Below the pieces are notes generated by a model. The model made no database searches. It had not been told where the DNA came from and worked only from the letters and a program-made list of their open reading frames with translations. This document shows positions 17,947 to 26,953 of a DNA stretch of 64,000 bases, one piece after another. Within the stretch, counting starts at the first letter, position 1; every line of letters begins with the position of its first letter. This stretch comes from Paraburkholderia polaris (lineage in GTDB: Bacteria > Pseudomonadota > Gammaproteobacteria > Burkholderiales > Burkholderiaceae). The position numbers were made by a program, and so were the translations under genes. The DNA lies in NCBI RefSeq assembly GCF_012927345.1, contig NZ_JABBGJ010000007.1:62001-126000 (forward strand), in the 5' to 3' direction.

Positions 17947-19333
17947 CGAACTGATTGCCGCGCGGATTGACCGCTTGCCGGTATCGCGTTTTCACCGGCG
18001 TCTGCTGCTTCTTGTCAGCCTGCCGTTCTTTTTCGATATCAGCGACATCTTCACTTTTTCGTACGCCGCGCCGGCGCTCGTCAAGGAATGGGGACTGACG
18101 ATGTCGAGCATTGCGATGCTGACGTCGGCGGGCTTCTTCGGCATGTTCCTCGGCGCGACGCTGGGGGGCATGCTGTCGGACAGGATCGGCCGTAAGCGCG
18201 CGCTGATCTGCTATGTCATCGCCTATTCGGTGTTCTCGCTCGCCAATGCGCTCGCACCGGACATTCCGATGCTGATGATCACACGCGTGCTGACGGGTGT
18301 CGGCATTTCGTCGGCGACAGCGGTCGTGATGGCGTACATTGCCGAACTCTTTCCCGCGAAAACGCGCGGCACATGGCAGAGCTGGGCGATGGTCATTGCC
18401 CTGATGGGCATTCCGATCACAAGCTGGGTCGCCCGGCTGGTCGTGCCGTCCGGGCCAAACGGATGGCGCTGGATTTTCGTGTGGGGCGCGCTCGGCATCG
18501 TCTTCCTGCTCTTCGCGAAGCATTTCCCGGAATCGCCGCGCTGGCTCGCGCGGCAGGGCCGTATGGAAGAAGCGGACCGCACACTGAGCCTGATTGAAGC
18601 GGAGGTCGAGCGCACGACCGGGTCGTTGCCCGAAGCGGTCGCTATTAATCGGCCGGTTGAAGTGCGCGCGCACTGGACGTCGATGTTCAAAGGCCAGTAC
18701 ATCGGGCGCACGATGACGCTATGGGCGATCTGGATCTTCCAGACGCTCGGCTTTTACGGCTTCCAGGCGTGGGTGCCAACGCTCCTCGTCCAACACGGCA
18801 TCACGATCGTTCATAGCCTCACCTACATCACGCTGATCAACATCGGCGCGGTGCCCGGCGCGTTGATCGCGGTGTTCCTCGCAGACCGTTTCGAACGCAA
18901 GTTCAGCATCGCGGCGGCAGCCGCGCTCATCGCCGTGTTCGGCCTGCTGTACGGATTGAGCTTCCGGCCGGTGCTGATCGTGTCGTTCGGGTTCCTGGTC
19001 GGCATGCTGATTCAGACCTTCGCTGCGCTGTGCTATGCATACACGCCGGAACAGTATCCGACCGATATCCGCAATACCGGCGCTGGCTTCGCGTACGGGA
19101 TGGGGCGACTCGCGAACGTCGGCAACTCGTTCATCGTTGCGGCGATCTTCCTGAACTTCGGTTACGTATGGGTCTTCGTCTACATCGCGGGCGCATGGCT
19201 CGCGACGGCTGTCGTCACGCTACTGTTCGGCGCGAGAACGACGGGACGTCGACTCGAATCGATCAACCCCGTGATCGCGCAAGCGTCGGATAATCCGCGC
19301 GATGCGCCAATCCTCCGGCCAGGCGACCGTTGA
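17939..19333 (+). CDS. MFS transporter, metabolite:H+ symporter type
   Basis: 464 aa, twelve membrane helices. The A-motif loop is GGMLSDRIGRKRA near residue 76, and the central loop is HFPESPRWLARQGRMEEAD, typical of the aromatic acid/niacin/metabolite symporter group; EQYPTDIRNTG marks the second half. It would import the organic acid degraded by the cluster. Start is GTG 17939 with GGGAGG six bases before it; the longer frame from 17891 lacks a ribosome site. Its TGA overlaps the ATG of PrpD copy 2. Confidence 0.88.
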   Translation: MNDELIAARIDRLPVSRFHRRLLLLVSLPFFFDISDIFTFSYAAPALVKEWGLTMSSIAMLTSAGFFGMFLGATLGGMLSDRIGRKRALICYVIAYSVFSLANALAPDIPMLMITRVLTGVGISSATAVVMAYIAELFPAKTRGTWQSWAMVIALMGIPITSWVARLVVPSGPNGWRWIFVWGALGIVFLLFAKHFPESPRWLARQGRMEEADRTLSLIEAEVERTTGSLPEAVAINRPVEVRAHWTSMFKGQYIGRTMTLWAIWIFQTLGFYGFQAWVPTLLVQHGITIVHSLTYITLINIGAVPGALIAVFLADRFERKFSIAAAAALIAVFGLLYGLSFRPVLIVSFGFLVGMLIQTFAALCYAYTPEQYPTDIRNTGAGFAYGMGRLANVGNSFIVAAIFLNFGYVWVFVYIAGAWLATAVVTLLFGARTTGRRLESINPVIAQASDNPRDAPILRPGDR

Positions 19334-20778
19334 TGACCTCCAATTCGACTTCAAACAAGGACGCGCGACCTACGACGACGGCCGATCCCCACGCAAAAAA
19401 CGAAACGGTGATCGCCCGCGCACTGGCGGAATTCGCATGCGCACTCCAACCGTCGGCGTTGACCGATGAACTTCGGCGCAAGGCGACACATCACATCACC
19501 GATGCGATCGGTCTTGCGTTCGCCTCACATCACTTTCCGTTCGCAGCTCCTGCGCTGCGTGGCTTCGAAGCGGCCGGCTCGCGGGGCGATGCAACGGTGA
19601 TCGGCAGTTCGCAGACGCTCGCGCCACGCGATGCAGCGCTTGCGAATGGCTTCCTGATTCACGGTCTGGATTTCGACGATACCCATCCGCTCAGCATCGT
19701 GCATCCGACGGTCGCATGCCTGCCCGCGGCGCTCGCTATTGGAGAAGCCGTCGATGCGGAATGGGACGAGTTACTCGCCGCTTACGTCGCGGGCATGGAG
19801 ACGGCGATCCGGATTGGCGCAGCGGTAAAAGGCGGATTTCATCACGCGGGCTTTCACGCGACTGGCATTGTGTCCCACTTCAGTTCGACGATTGTCGCCG
19901 GAAAGCTGATGGGTCTCGACGCCGCGCAACTGGTGGCCGCGCAGGGCATTGCGGCGAGTACCGCGGCGGGCGTGCAGGTGTTTCTCGAGGAGGGCGCCTG
20001 GACCAAGCGCATGCATCCCGGCTGGGGCGCGCTCGCGGGTATCACCGCAGCGCATCTCGCGCAGAATGGCTTCGCCGGACCGTCGCGGCCCTATGAAGGC
20101 CGTTTCGGCTTGTTCGATTCGCACTTGCAGCAGCACGCGGGCGAGGTCGATGCCGCTTCGATCGGCGCGGGCCTGGGCGAACATTGGGCCATGCTCGGTA
20201 CGGCAATTAAACCGTACCCCGTCTGCCACTTCATTCACGGCTGCGCGGAAGCCGCGCTGTTGCTGCAACCTGGCTTATCGAACGCCGCCGGTATCGACGA
20301 AGTAATCTGCATGCTGCCTGCGCCGACCATGCCGATTGTGGCCGAACCGGCCGCGTCGAAGATGGTGCCCCAGAGCGACTATGAAGCGAAGTTCAGCGCG
20401 CAGTTCGTTGTCGCGACGTGTCTGTTGCGTGGCCGCTTCGGTCTTGCGGAACTCGAAGCTGGAGGTCTCGCTGATCCTCAGATTCTTCAGCTGGCGAGCA
20501 AGGTGCGTTGCATCGTTGATCCGGATACCGAGTTTCCGAAGTATTTTTCGGGGCGTGTGACGGTTCGGCTCATCGACGGCAGCGAGCGGACCGAACATGT
20601 GCCAGTCAATCTTGGCAGTGGTGTCCGCGCGCTGGACGAAAACGCGATTGCCGCCAAGTTCCGGGGAACCGCCGGGCTGCGTCTGTCTCAGGACAGAGTG
20701 GATGCGCTGCTTGAGGTGCTGCTCGCGCCGGGCCGGCGCAAGGTGCGATCACTGGCGCGTCTATTGCGTGGTGCCTGA
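19333..20778 (+). CDS. MmgE/PrpD-family protein, copy 2
   Basis: 481 aa. Family blocks are LANGFLIHGLDFDDTHP near residue 98, FHATGIVSHFSSTIVAGKL near 175, AASTAAGVQVFLEEGAWTKRMHPGWGA near 213 (interrupted here by many substitutions relative to copy 1) and IKPYPVCHFIHG near 297. It differs strongly from copy 1, so it is an old paralogue and not a recent duplicate. Last gene of the plus-strand operon, overlapping the MFS stop by 1 bp. Reaction unknown; a sequential dehydratase/isomerase/decarboxylase role beside copies 1 and 3 is possible. Confidence 0.86.
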   Translation: MTSNSTSNKDARPTTTADPHAKNETVIARALAEFACALQPSALTDELRRKATHHITDAIGLAFASHHFPFAAPALRGFEAAGSRGDATVIGSSQTLAPRDAALANGFLIHGLDFDDTHPLSIVHPTVACLPAALAIGEAVDAEWDELLAAYVAGMETAIRIGAAVKGGFHHAGFHATGIVSHFSSTIVAGKLMGLDAAQLVAAQGIAASTAAGVQVFLEEGAWTKRMHPGWGALAGITAAHLAQNGFAGPSRPYEGRFGLFDSHLQQHAGEVDAASIGAGLGEHWAMLGTAIKPYPVCHFIHGCAEAALLLQPGLSNAAGIDEVICMLPAPTMPIVAEPAASKMVPQSDYEAKFSAQFVVATCLLRGRFGLAELEAGGLADPQILQLASKVRCIVDPDTEFPKYFSGRVTVRLIDGSERTEHVPVNLGSGVRALDENAIAAKFRGTAGLRLSQDRVDALLEVLLAPGRRKVRSLARLLRGA

Positions 20779-20835
20779 GCAAGCCGTCAGGCAGCGCTGG
20801 GCTTGCCTCAATACCTTCACTACCTTTTAATACAT

Positions 20836-21603
<768 letters not shown>

Positions 21604-21700
21604 AGGTCTAACCTTCGATGTCGTTATGTCCGGAATGGTTTGCCGTATGGATCGCCACACGGCAGGCGGTACAACAAGTATAAGTCGGCTGCGACGGCAT

Positions 21701-23071
21701 TTAGCGCAGACACGCCATCAGCGCGCGCACGCTCAGAAGCCGCGGTGGCTGCATGACCGCCTTCAGCGTGTTATCCGCACGTTCGTGACCGAGCGCGCTT
21801 TCCAATAGGTCTCGCGCTTTCTTCGTCACCGCTTCAGCGCCAACCGGGCGGCTCCAGCTTCCGGGCGGTGCGTCGCAGCGTGAGGTGACGGTACGGCCGT
21901 CCTTCAGACGCACGGCGATCTCGACGTGCATCGTGTCGAACGCGCCGGAAATGCCCGGGTCGGCAACGAGTGTGAAGCGATTGAGCAGCGCCTCTACGTC
22001 TTCGGCGAAACGGCGGCGATCGGTGAACGACGCCGGTTCGACTTTACCGTCCAGCAACGCAATCGACGCCGTGTATTGCCACGAGAACTTGCCGTCGAGT
22101 CCGGTCTCCGGGTGCGGTCTGTCGATGTACGGCATTGCTGGCGTGTGCAGTTCGATCCGCGTGACATCGTGTGCGCTGAATGTGCCGGAAGCATCGATTT
22201 GCGCGCGGGCGTCGAGCGCGGCTGCGATGCCGAAATGTGTCGCGAATTGCGAAGGAAACAGCTTCCACGAGGGGCCCGGGACCAGAGCACGACCCGCGCC
22301 GAGCGGCGCCAGCAGGGGAGCGCTTGTGAAGCGTTCGCCGAAGTAGGCGTGGCCCCAGCCGCGCGGTCCACTGATCGCGTCGGCACTTGCGGTGAAACCG
22401 CGACGCGCGAGCAGCGCGGCTTCGAGACCGTGTGCGGCAGCGTCGCCGCAATGCAGCGCTTTCGTTTGCGAGCCGATGTTGGCCAGCAGTCCGCCGCTGC
22501 GCGACGCAGCGATGCAAAGCGCCGCGGTCGCGGATGACGTGTCGAGCCCGAGCAGGTCCGCGCATGCGAGCGCCGTCGCCAACGGCCCGACGACGCCCGG
22601 CGGATGCAGGCTTAACTGAGCCGGCTCGATCTGCGCGGAGGACAGACGCAGCCGTCCCTGTGCTTCAATACCCTTCGCGAACGCGCGCAACAGCGCCTCG
22701 CCCTGCGGTTCACCCGACGCATGTTCGCGTTGCTCGGCCAGTGCAAGCAGCGCCGGCAGCAGCGTCGATACCGCGTGATTCGGCGGATTCCACATCGGCT
22801 CGTAGTCGAGCACGTGCATCGACATGCCGTTGATGCGCGCGGCGATTGTCGGCGGTGCGCTAAACCCATGGCCAATGACGGTGGCCGAGCCGGCGCACGG
22901 CAATTCTTCTTGCGACAACTGAGCCATGTGCGTCGGTCCTGGCTCCGATGCGCCGGCTGCGGCCACCGCGACGCCGTCCGTCAGCAGCAACTGGCAGCGT
23001 TCGATCAACGCAGGATCGTCCGCGGACCAGCCGAGGATAAGTTCAGTGAAATCGCGCGCAAGGTTGGTCAT
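21701..23071 (-). CDS. MmgE/PrpD-family protein, copy 3
   Basis: 456 aa, slightly short for the family. Recognisable blocks are RINGMSMHVLDYEPMWNPPNHAVS near residue 79 (normally LNG..AHALDFDD..; here the acidic DD is replaced by EP), LHPPGVVGPLATALACADLLG near 154 and GSQTKALHCGDAAAHG near 198. The FDD-to-YEP change hits a conserved active-site stretch, so this copy may have another activity. Its ATG overlaps the stop of the small upstream ORF (ATGA), and the GntR gene follows ~100 bp downstream, giving a minus-strand operon behind operator copy 2. Confidence 0.86.
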   Translation of the reverse strand: MTNLARDFTELILGWSADDPALIERCQLLLTDGVAVAAAGASEPGPTHMAQLSQEELPCAGSATVIGHGFSAPPTIAARINGMSMHVLDYEPMWNPPNHAVSTLLPALLALAEQREHASGEPQGEALLRAFAKGIEAQGRLRLSSAQIEPAQLSLHPPGVVGPLATALACADLLGLDTSSATAALCIAASRSGGLLANIGSQTKALHCGDAAAHGLEAALLARRGFTASADAISGPRGWGHAYFGERFTSAPLLAPLGAGRALVPGPSWKLFPSQFATHFGIAAALDARAQIDASGTFSAHDVTRIELHTPAMPYIDRPHPETGLDGKFSWQYTASIALLDGKVEPASFTDRRRFAEDVEALLNRFTLVADPGISGAFDTMHVEIAVRLKDGRTVTSRCDAPPGSWSRPVGAEAVTKKARDLLESALGHERADNTLKAVMQPPRLLSVRALMACLR

Positions 23072-23295
23072 GACGTTGCATCCTGAGCGGCAGCTTGCGC
23101 GCGACAGAGCCGTTCATTTTGGAGGAGCCGGTGTGCATTGCGATAGACGTTAGCTGACTGAATGTGCACGCCTTTGCTGCCGGTCCCGGCGGCCGACCAC
23201 GCGGCGCGGTCGCGCGACGGATCCGACTGGCGGAGCATGAGCGCATTCGACATGCCGCCCCGTATGGATACGGCTTTCAGACATATCTGTTGCAT
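23068..23295 (-). CDS. Small ORF upstream of and coupled to PrpD copy 3
   Basis: 75 aa, unrecognised. The ATG at 23295 is preceded by GGAGGAG five bases away, one of the strongest ribosome sites in the window. The stop overlaps the PrpD start as ATGA. The product is polar, rich in Arg, Ser and Ala, with two Cys and no membrane segment. Operator copy 2 lies ~110 bp upstream, so this would be the first gene of the operon. It could be a true small protein or a translated leader that sets PrpD expression. Confidence 0.5.
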   Translation of the reverse strand: MQQICLKAVSIRGGMSNALMLRQSDPSRDRAAWSAAGTGSKGVHIQSANVYRNAHRLLQNERLCRAQAAAQDATS

Positions 23296-23403
23296 CGCTC
23301 CTCCATAAGTCCTGATGCCGCTGCGGTAGACGAGGCGCCACGAACTGTCGCGACGCTCTCCTGTACTTCACAAAAGCGCCGTTGTTAGGCAGGTTCTTAT
23401 ATT

Positions 23404-23429
23404 GAGTACGAGTGTATACCAATGTACTC
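23404..23429. promoter_or_regulatory. 26-bp palindromic operator, copy 2 (candidate GntR/FCD site)
   Basis: Reads GAGTAC-GAGT-GTATAC-CAAT-GTACTC: perfect outer arms and a perfect GTATAC centre. Matches copy 1 (14570) in all three conserved blocks apart from two bases of the right arm. It stands before the minus-strand small ORF/PrpD/GntR operon, so the regulator gene would lie under its own control. Confidence 0.7.
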
Positions 23430-23625
23430 TGATGCGTAAAACGGTTTTCGGATCTCAGGCTCGTCAGGCTGAATCCTTTCTGATGGTGCGCCTACCTGAC
23501 ATACAGTGCGTCGGAGCAAGCCTGCGGCCACCTGGTCGTCAAAGGGCCCGCGCTTCTGCACGAAAGACAGCTTCCTATGTTTGAGAACCTTTTTAGATCG
23601 GTGGCGACGGGCGGGCAACATCGTC

Positions 23626-23664
23626 AAAAAAGCCGACGTAGCGGAAGCTCCGCTACGTCGGCTT
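23626..23664 (-). terminator. Rho-independent terminator of the porin gene
   Basis: A 16-bp perfect stem (arms 23630-23645 and 23649-23664, core GCCGACGTAGCGG) with a three-base loop is followed on the minus strand by six T. It sits 20 bp after the porin stop. Confidence 0.93.
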
Positions 23665-23683
23665 GACCCTTCCATTTCCGGCA

Positions 23684-24721
23684 TCAGAAGAAATGCACGA
23701 CACCGATCTGGACGCCCGCAGGGCTATAACCCGGGTGTGACAACGGCAAGCCCGCGACAGCGGCGCCCATCATGGTGAAAGCGGCTTTGTTGTGGTTATC
23801 GATCCGCGACGCGGTAGCGTAAAGCAAAGTGCGCTTGGAAAACGTGTGCCGGATCATCAAGCTGACCTCACCGGCGTCGTTGCCTGCCGAGGTCCGGTCG
23901 TACGCGTAAGCGTAGCCGGCAGACACGATATCGAACGGGGTGAGCGTGTACGCGCTGGATACCGAGTACACGTCCTTATCGTAGAGGTGCGCCGTATCTT
24001 GTGCGTGATGATATGCAGCGAACAACTTGATCGTGCCGAAGTCGTACGATCCGCCGAAGAAGCCATCGCTTTGCACGTCATTTGCCGTTGCGCTGGTGAT
24101 CCGCTCGTAGTTCGCACCCAGATACACGGGGCCGTGTGCATATTCGGCACTCACGTGAATATTGCCGTGTCCATTCTGCGGTGTCGTGCTTTGACTCAGG
24201 CCGTAGAGAATCTGGGCCTTGATACCGGCAATGGTAGGCGTCTGATAGCTGACCGAATTGCTGACGCGAAACGTGTAAGTCGCCAGATTGTCGAGGCCCG
24301 ACGCCATGGTGGCGCCGCCGAAAGCGTCAAGGCGGTTGATCATCAGAAACTGCGGCGTGTTCTGGCGGCCAATACGCAGGTCTCCCCAGTTGCCCGACAT
24401 GCCCACCCAGGCCTGCCGGTTGAACGCCGCCGTGGGGTCCGCAGCCGTGCCGTTGTTGGTATTGATGCCGTCTTCGAGCGTGAAGTTGACACGATTTCCT
24501 CCACCGATATCCTCACTGCCACGCAAGCCGATGCGCGACGCGTAAAGCCCGCTGGATGCCATTCGCGTCGTCACCCCCTGACCCGCATTGGTCATTTCCA
24601 CGAAGGTATCTAACAGGCCGTAAAGCGTGACCGACGAATCCTGGGCGTGCGCATGCGTAGCCGCTAACAAGCACAGCATGCCGGCGACGGTCAGCTTGAC
24701 GGGTTGGATGTGCTGATTCAT
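23684..24721 (-). CDS. Gram-negative outer-membrane porin (Burkholderia type)
   Basis: 345 aa. A signal peptide ends at HAHAQ (residue ~26), and the mature protein begins SSVTLYGLLDTFVEM, the classic first strand of betaproteobacterial trimeric porins. RIGLRGSEDIGGGNRVNFTLE, FNRQAWVGMSGNWGDLRIGRQ and the terminal aromatic residue (VVHFF) needed for BAM assembly are all present. Likely lets the substrate of the neighbouring pathway cross the outer membrane. It lies downstream of the MFS carrier on the same strand with a hairpin between them, and has a strong terminator. Confidence 0.95.
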   Translation of the reverse strand: MNQHIQPVKLTVAGMLCLLAATHAHAQDSSVTLYGLLDTFVEMTNAGQGVTTRMASSGLYASRIGLRGSEDIGGGNRVNFTLEDGINTNNGTAADPTAAFNRQAWVGMSGNWGDLRIGRQNTPQFLMINRLDAFGGATMASGLDNLATYTFRVSNSVSYQTPTIAGIKAQILYGLSQSTTPQNGHGNIHVSAEYAHGPVYLGANYERITSATANDVQSDGFFGGSYDFGTIKLFAAYHHAQDTAHLYDKDVYSVSSAYTLTPFDIVSAGYAYAYDRTSAGNDAGEVSLMIRHTFSKRTLLYATASRIDNHNKAAFTMMGAAVAGLPLSHPGYSPAGVQIGVVHFF

Positions 24722-24809
24722 TTAGTCTCCTTTTTTTGGGCTGCACAAATCCGGCCGCGAGCCGGTCGGCATTCGCGGGGGAGCGCTATATAGGGCAATC
24801 GGTTGGGAC

Positions 24810-24840
24810 GGCGGCCGGCCTGGGTTTTCACCCGGCCGCC
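24810..24840 (-). terminator. GC-rich hairpin between MFS and porin genes
   Basis: A 9-bp perfect stem GGCGGCCGG/CCGGCCGCC with a 13-base loop lies just downstream of the MFS stop. There is no T-run, so it may be a partial terminator or an mRNA-stability stem that lets the two genes be expressed at different levels. Confidence 0.45.
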
Positions 24841-24870
24841 TCCGGCTAGCGCCGGCTTATACGAAAGGTT

Positions 24871-26220
24871 TCAAATGTGGGTTCGAGGCGCCGGCGCTTC
24901 ATCGAGCGGGGCAGGCTGCACGCGCAGTTTCGGCAGGCACAACATGGCCAGACCGCCCACCAGGGTCAGAAGCGCCAGCGCATACAGGCCGTACTCGAGA
25001 TGCTGGGTGCGCTGCTTGAGCACGCCGATCACATACGGCGTCACATAGCCGCCCAGATTACCGACCGTCGCCATCAAGGCGATCCCTGCCGCCGCCGCTG
25101 TTCCCGTCAACAGAACGCCGGGCAGCGACCACATCACCGCGAGACCGGCGAGCGCGCCGATCATCGCGAACGACAAGCCGATCAACGAAAGCACCGGACT
25201 CGCCGAGCACAGTGCGGCGAACGCGAGTCCGGCTGCCGACACGAACGCGCTACCCGCCGCGTGCCAGCGCCGTTCCTTGGTGCGATCGGAGTGCCGGCCA
25301 ATCAATACCATGCCTATCGCAGCAGCAACGAACGGAATGCTCGCTACCAGCCCCGTGTCGAGATAACTGCGCACGCCAAGGTTGCGGACAATTTGCGGCA
25401 GCCAGAACGAAACACCGTATGTACTACCGAGCAATGCGAAATTCACCACGACGAGCAACCAGATATTGACGTCCTTGAAGGCGGCGCCGAACGCATGTTC
25501 AGTGCCTGCCGCCAGTTGCGAGGCATGTTCGGAAGCGAGTTGGGCTGCAACCCGGGTGCGGTCCTCAACGGGCAACCACTGTGCATCGCGCGGACCGTTG
25601 TCGAGGTAAAAGTAAGTGATGACGCCCAGCAACACGGTCGGCGCACCCTCGATCAGAAACAGCCATTGCCAGCCGCGCAACCCACCGACACCACTCAGGC
25701 TTGCCATGATGAGCCCTGACAGCGCGCCGCCCACCACCCCGGACAGTGCGATGCCAAGAAAGAAAATCGCATTGACCTGCGAGCGCAGCCGGGTCGGGAA
25801 CCAATAGGTGAGGTACAGCACGATGCCCGGATAGAAGCCTGCCTCGGCGACGCCGAGCAGAAAGCGCAGCACATAGAACATGTGCTCCGAGCGCACCAGC
25901 ACCATGCAGGTGGAGAGGATTCCCCATACGACCATGATGCGGGCGATCCAGAACTTCGCACCGAGCTTTTGCAGCATGAGGTTGCTCGGGATTTCGCACA
26001 GGCAATAGCCGATAAAGAAGATGCCCGCTGCAAACCCGAACGCTTCATCGCTCAGGCCGATGTCCGCCGCCATCTGCAGCTTGGCGAACCCGACGTTGAC
26101 CTTGTCGAGAAACGACACGATGTAGGTCAGCAGCAGGTAAGGCAGCAAGCGTGTGGCAATCCGGTTGTAGATCCGGTCGTCGTCCGGATCGTCGAAGCTT
26201 GTGCGTGCGAGAAATCGCAT
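24871..26220 (-). CDS. MFS transporter, anion:cation symporter (ACS) type
   Basis: 449 aa with twelve helices. The opening RIATRLLPYLLLTYIVSFLDKVNVGFAKLQM and the GYCLCEIPSNLMLQKLGAKFWIARIMVVWG segment are hallmarks of the tartrate/phthalate/hexuronate ACS group, which import organic anions with protons. ATG 26220 has GGAGA just upstream; the longer frame to 26241 is not needed. It is divergent from the cupin/aldolase operon with 349 bp of control DNA between them, so it probably imports that pathway's substrate. Confidence 0.92.
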   Translation of the reverse strand: MRFLARTSFDDPDDDRIYNRIATRLLPYLLLTYIVSFLDKVNVGFAKLQMAADIGLSDEAFGFAAGIFFIGYCLCEIPSNLMLQKLGAKFWIARIMVVWGILSTCMVLVRSEHMFYVLRFLLGVAEAGFYPGIVLYLTYWFPTRLRSQVNAIFFLGIALSGVVGGALSGLIMASLSGVGGLRGWQWLFLIEGAPTVLLGVITYFYLDNGPRDAQWLPVEDRTRVAAQLASEHASQLAAGTEHAFGAAFKDVNIWLLVVVNFALLGSTYGVSFWLPQIVRNLGVRSYLDTGLVASIPFVAAAIGMVLIGRHSDRTKERRWHAAGSAFVSAAGLAFAALCSASPVLSLIGLSFAMIGALAGLAVMWSLPGVLLTGTAAAAGIALMATVGNLGGYVTPYVIGVLKQRTQHLEYGLYALALLTLVGGLAMLCLPKLRVQPAPLDEAPAPRTHI

Positions 26221-26307
26221 GAGTATCTCCTCAGTCTGCAAGACCGATCGTTAGTTGTTTCCAGCGCCAGCGAATCACTATCCCACTCGGCACGTTTGTG
26301 TCTTTAT

Positions 26308-26340
26308 GCGAAATATCGTGTTGGCCAGCGAAATATAGTG
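26308..26340. promoter_or_regulatory. Direct repeat GCGAAATATMGTG x2, candidate operator
   Basis: Two copies, GCGAAATATCGTG (26308) and GCGAAATATAGTG (26328), begin 20 bp apart, about two helical turns, in the divergent gap between the MFS and cupin genes. The position suits control of the leftward MFS promoter. The IclR protein encoded at 28826 is the obvious candidate binder; not tested. Confidence 0.45.
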
Positions 26341-26435
26341 GCGAGCAGGAAGCGACGTCAAATGAAACCGTATCAGGGTTTTCACGGGGTTCGGTACTTT
26401 CTATAAGCGCTTCCGTTCCGTTTGGAAAAACGCGC

Positions 26436-26464
26436 TTGACAGACGGAATTCCCGTCACTATATT
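26436..26464 (+). promoter_or_regulatory. Sigma-70 promoter of the cupin/aldolase operon with operator in the spacer
   Basis: TTGACA (26436) and TATATT (26459) are separated by exactly 17 bp. The spacer contains the inverted repeat GACGG-AATTC-CCGTC. Downstream, TTCT/AGAA arms recur between 26466 and 26500. The near-consensus promoter with an overlapping palindrome suggests a strong promoter kept off by a repressor, plausibly the IclR protein of this operon. Confidence 0.65.
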
Positions 26465-26569
26465 TTCTTCTCATAGAAACGATATTCTTTTCAAGAGAAC
26501 ACGTGGGCTGTTTCGACAGCCTGAGTACGATGTAGTCGTGGCTCAACTGACCGATCAAGGAGACTTCAC

Positions 26570-26953
26570 ATGAGCAGCACAGCAAAGTTGTACAACTGGA
26601 ACGACCTGCCGCGCGAAGTCGTGCGCAAGGGAGTCGAACGCGTCGGCTTCCGTGGCGACGACACAATCTGCGTGATGAACTGGCTCACGCCCGGAATGGA
26701 CGTCAATCCCCACAGTCATCCGTTCGAGCAACTGGTGATCATCGTGCAGGGGCGGGTGCGCTTCCATCTGGCCGATGAAGTGGTCGAGGGCGGCCCGGGC
26801 AGCATGATCCGCATCCCCCCGCACGTTGTTCACTATGCCGAGCCGGTAGGCGACGAGATCGTGCTCAACCTGGATGTGTTCTCGCCGCTGCGTGCGGATT
26901 ACCGCCATCTGGTCGAATACCAGCATGACGAATTTGCCGCTGCGTCGGAATGA
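26570..26953 (+). CDS. Cupin-domain protein
   Basis: 127 aa, a single small beta-barrel. Cupin motif 1 is GMDVNPHSHPFEQLVIIVQGRV near residue 43, with His residues and Glu as metal ligands; motif 2 is PGSMIRIPPHVVHY near 78. It probably binds a divalent metal and acts as an isomerase, dioxygenase or accessory protein in the pathway. First gene after the promoter at 26436; AGGAG lies eight bases before the ATG. Its stop overlaps the aldolase start (ATGA). Confidence 0.88.
   Translation: MSSTAKLYNWNDLPREVVRKGVERVGFRGDDTICVMNWLTPGMDVNPHSHPFEQLVIIVQGRVRFHLADEVVEGGPGSMIRIPPHVVHYAEPVGDEIVLNLDVFSPLRADYRHLVEYQHDEFAAASE

Noticed and set aside
21661-21690. Third copy of the 26-bp operator before the GntR gene
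   Set aside because: GGTAC and GTATAA occur here but the spacing is off by one and the palindrome is not kept.
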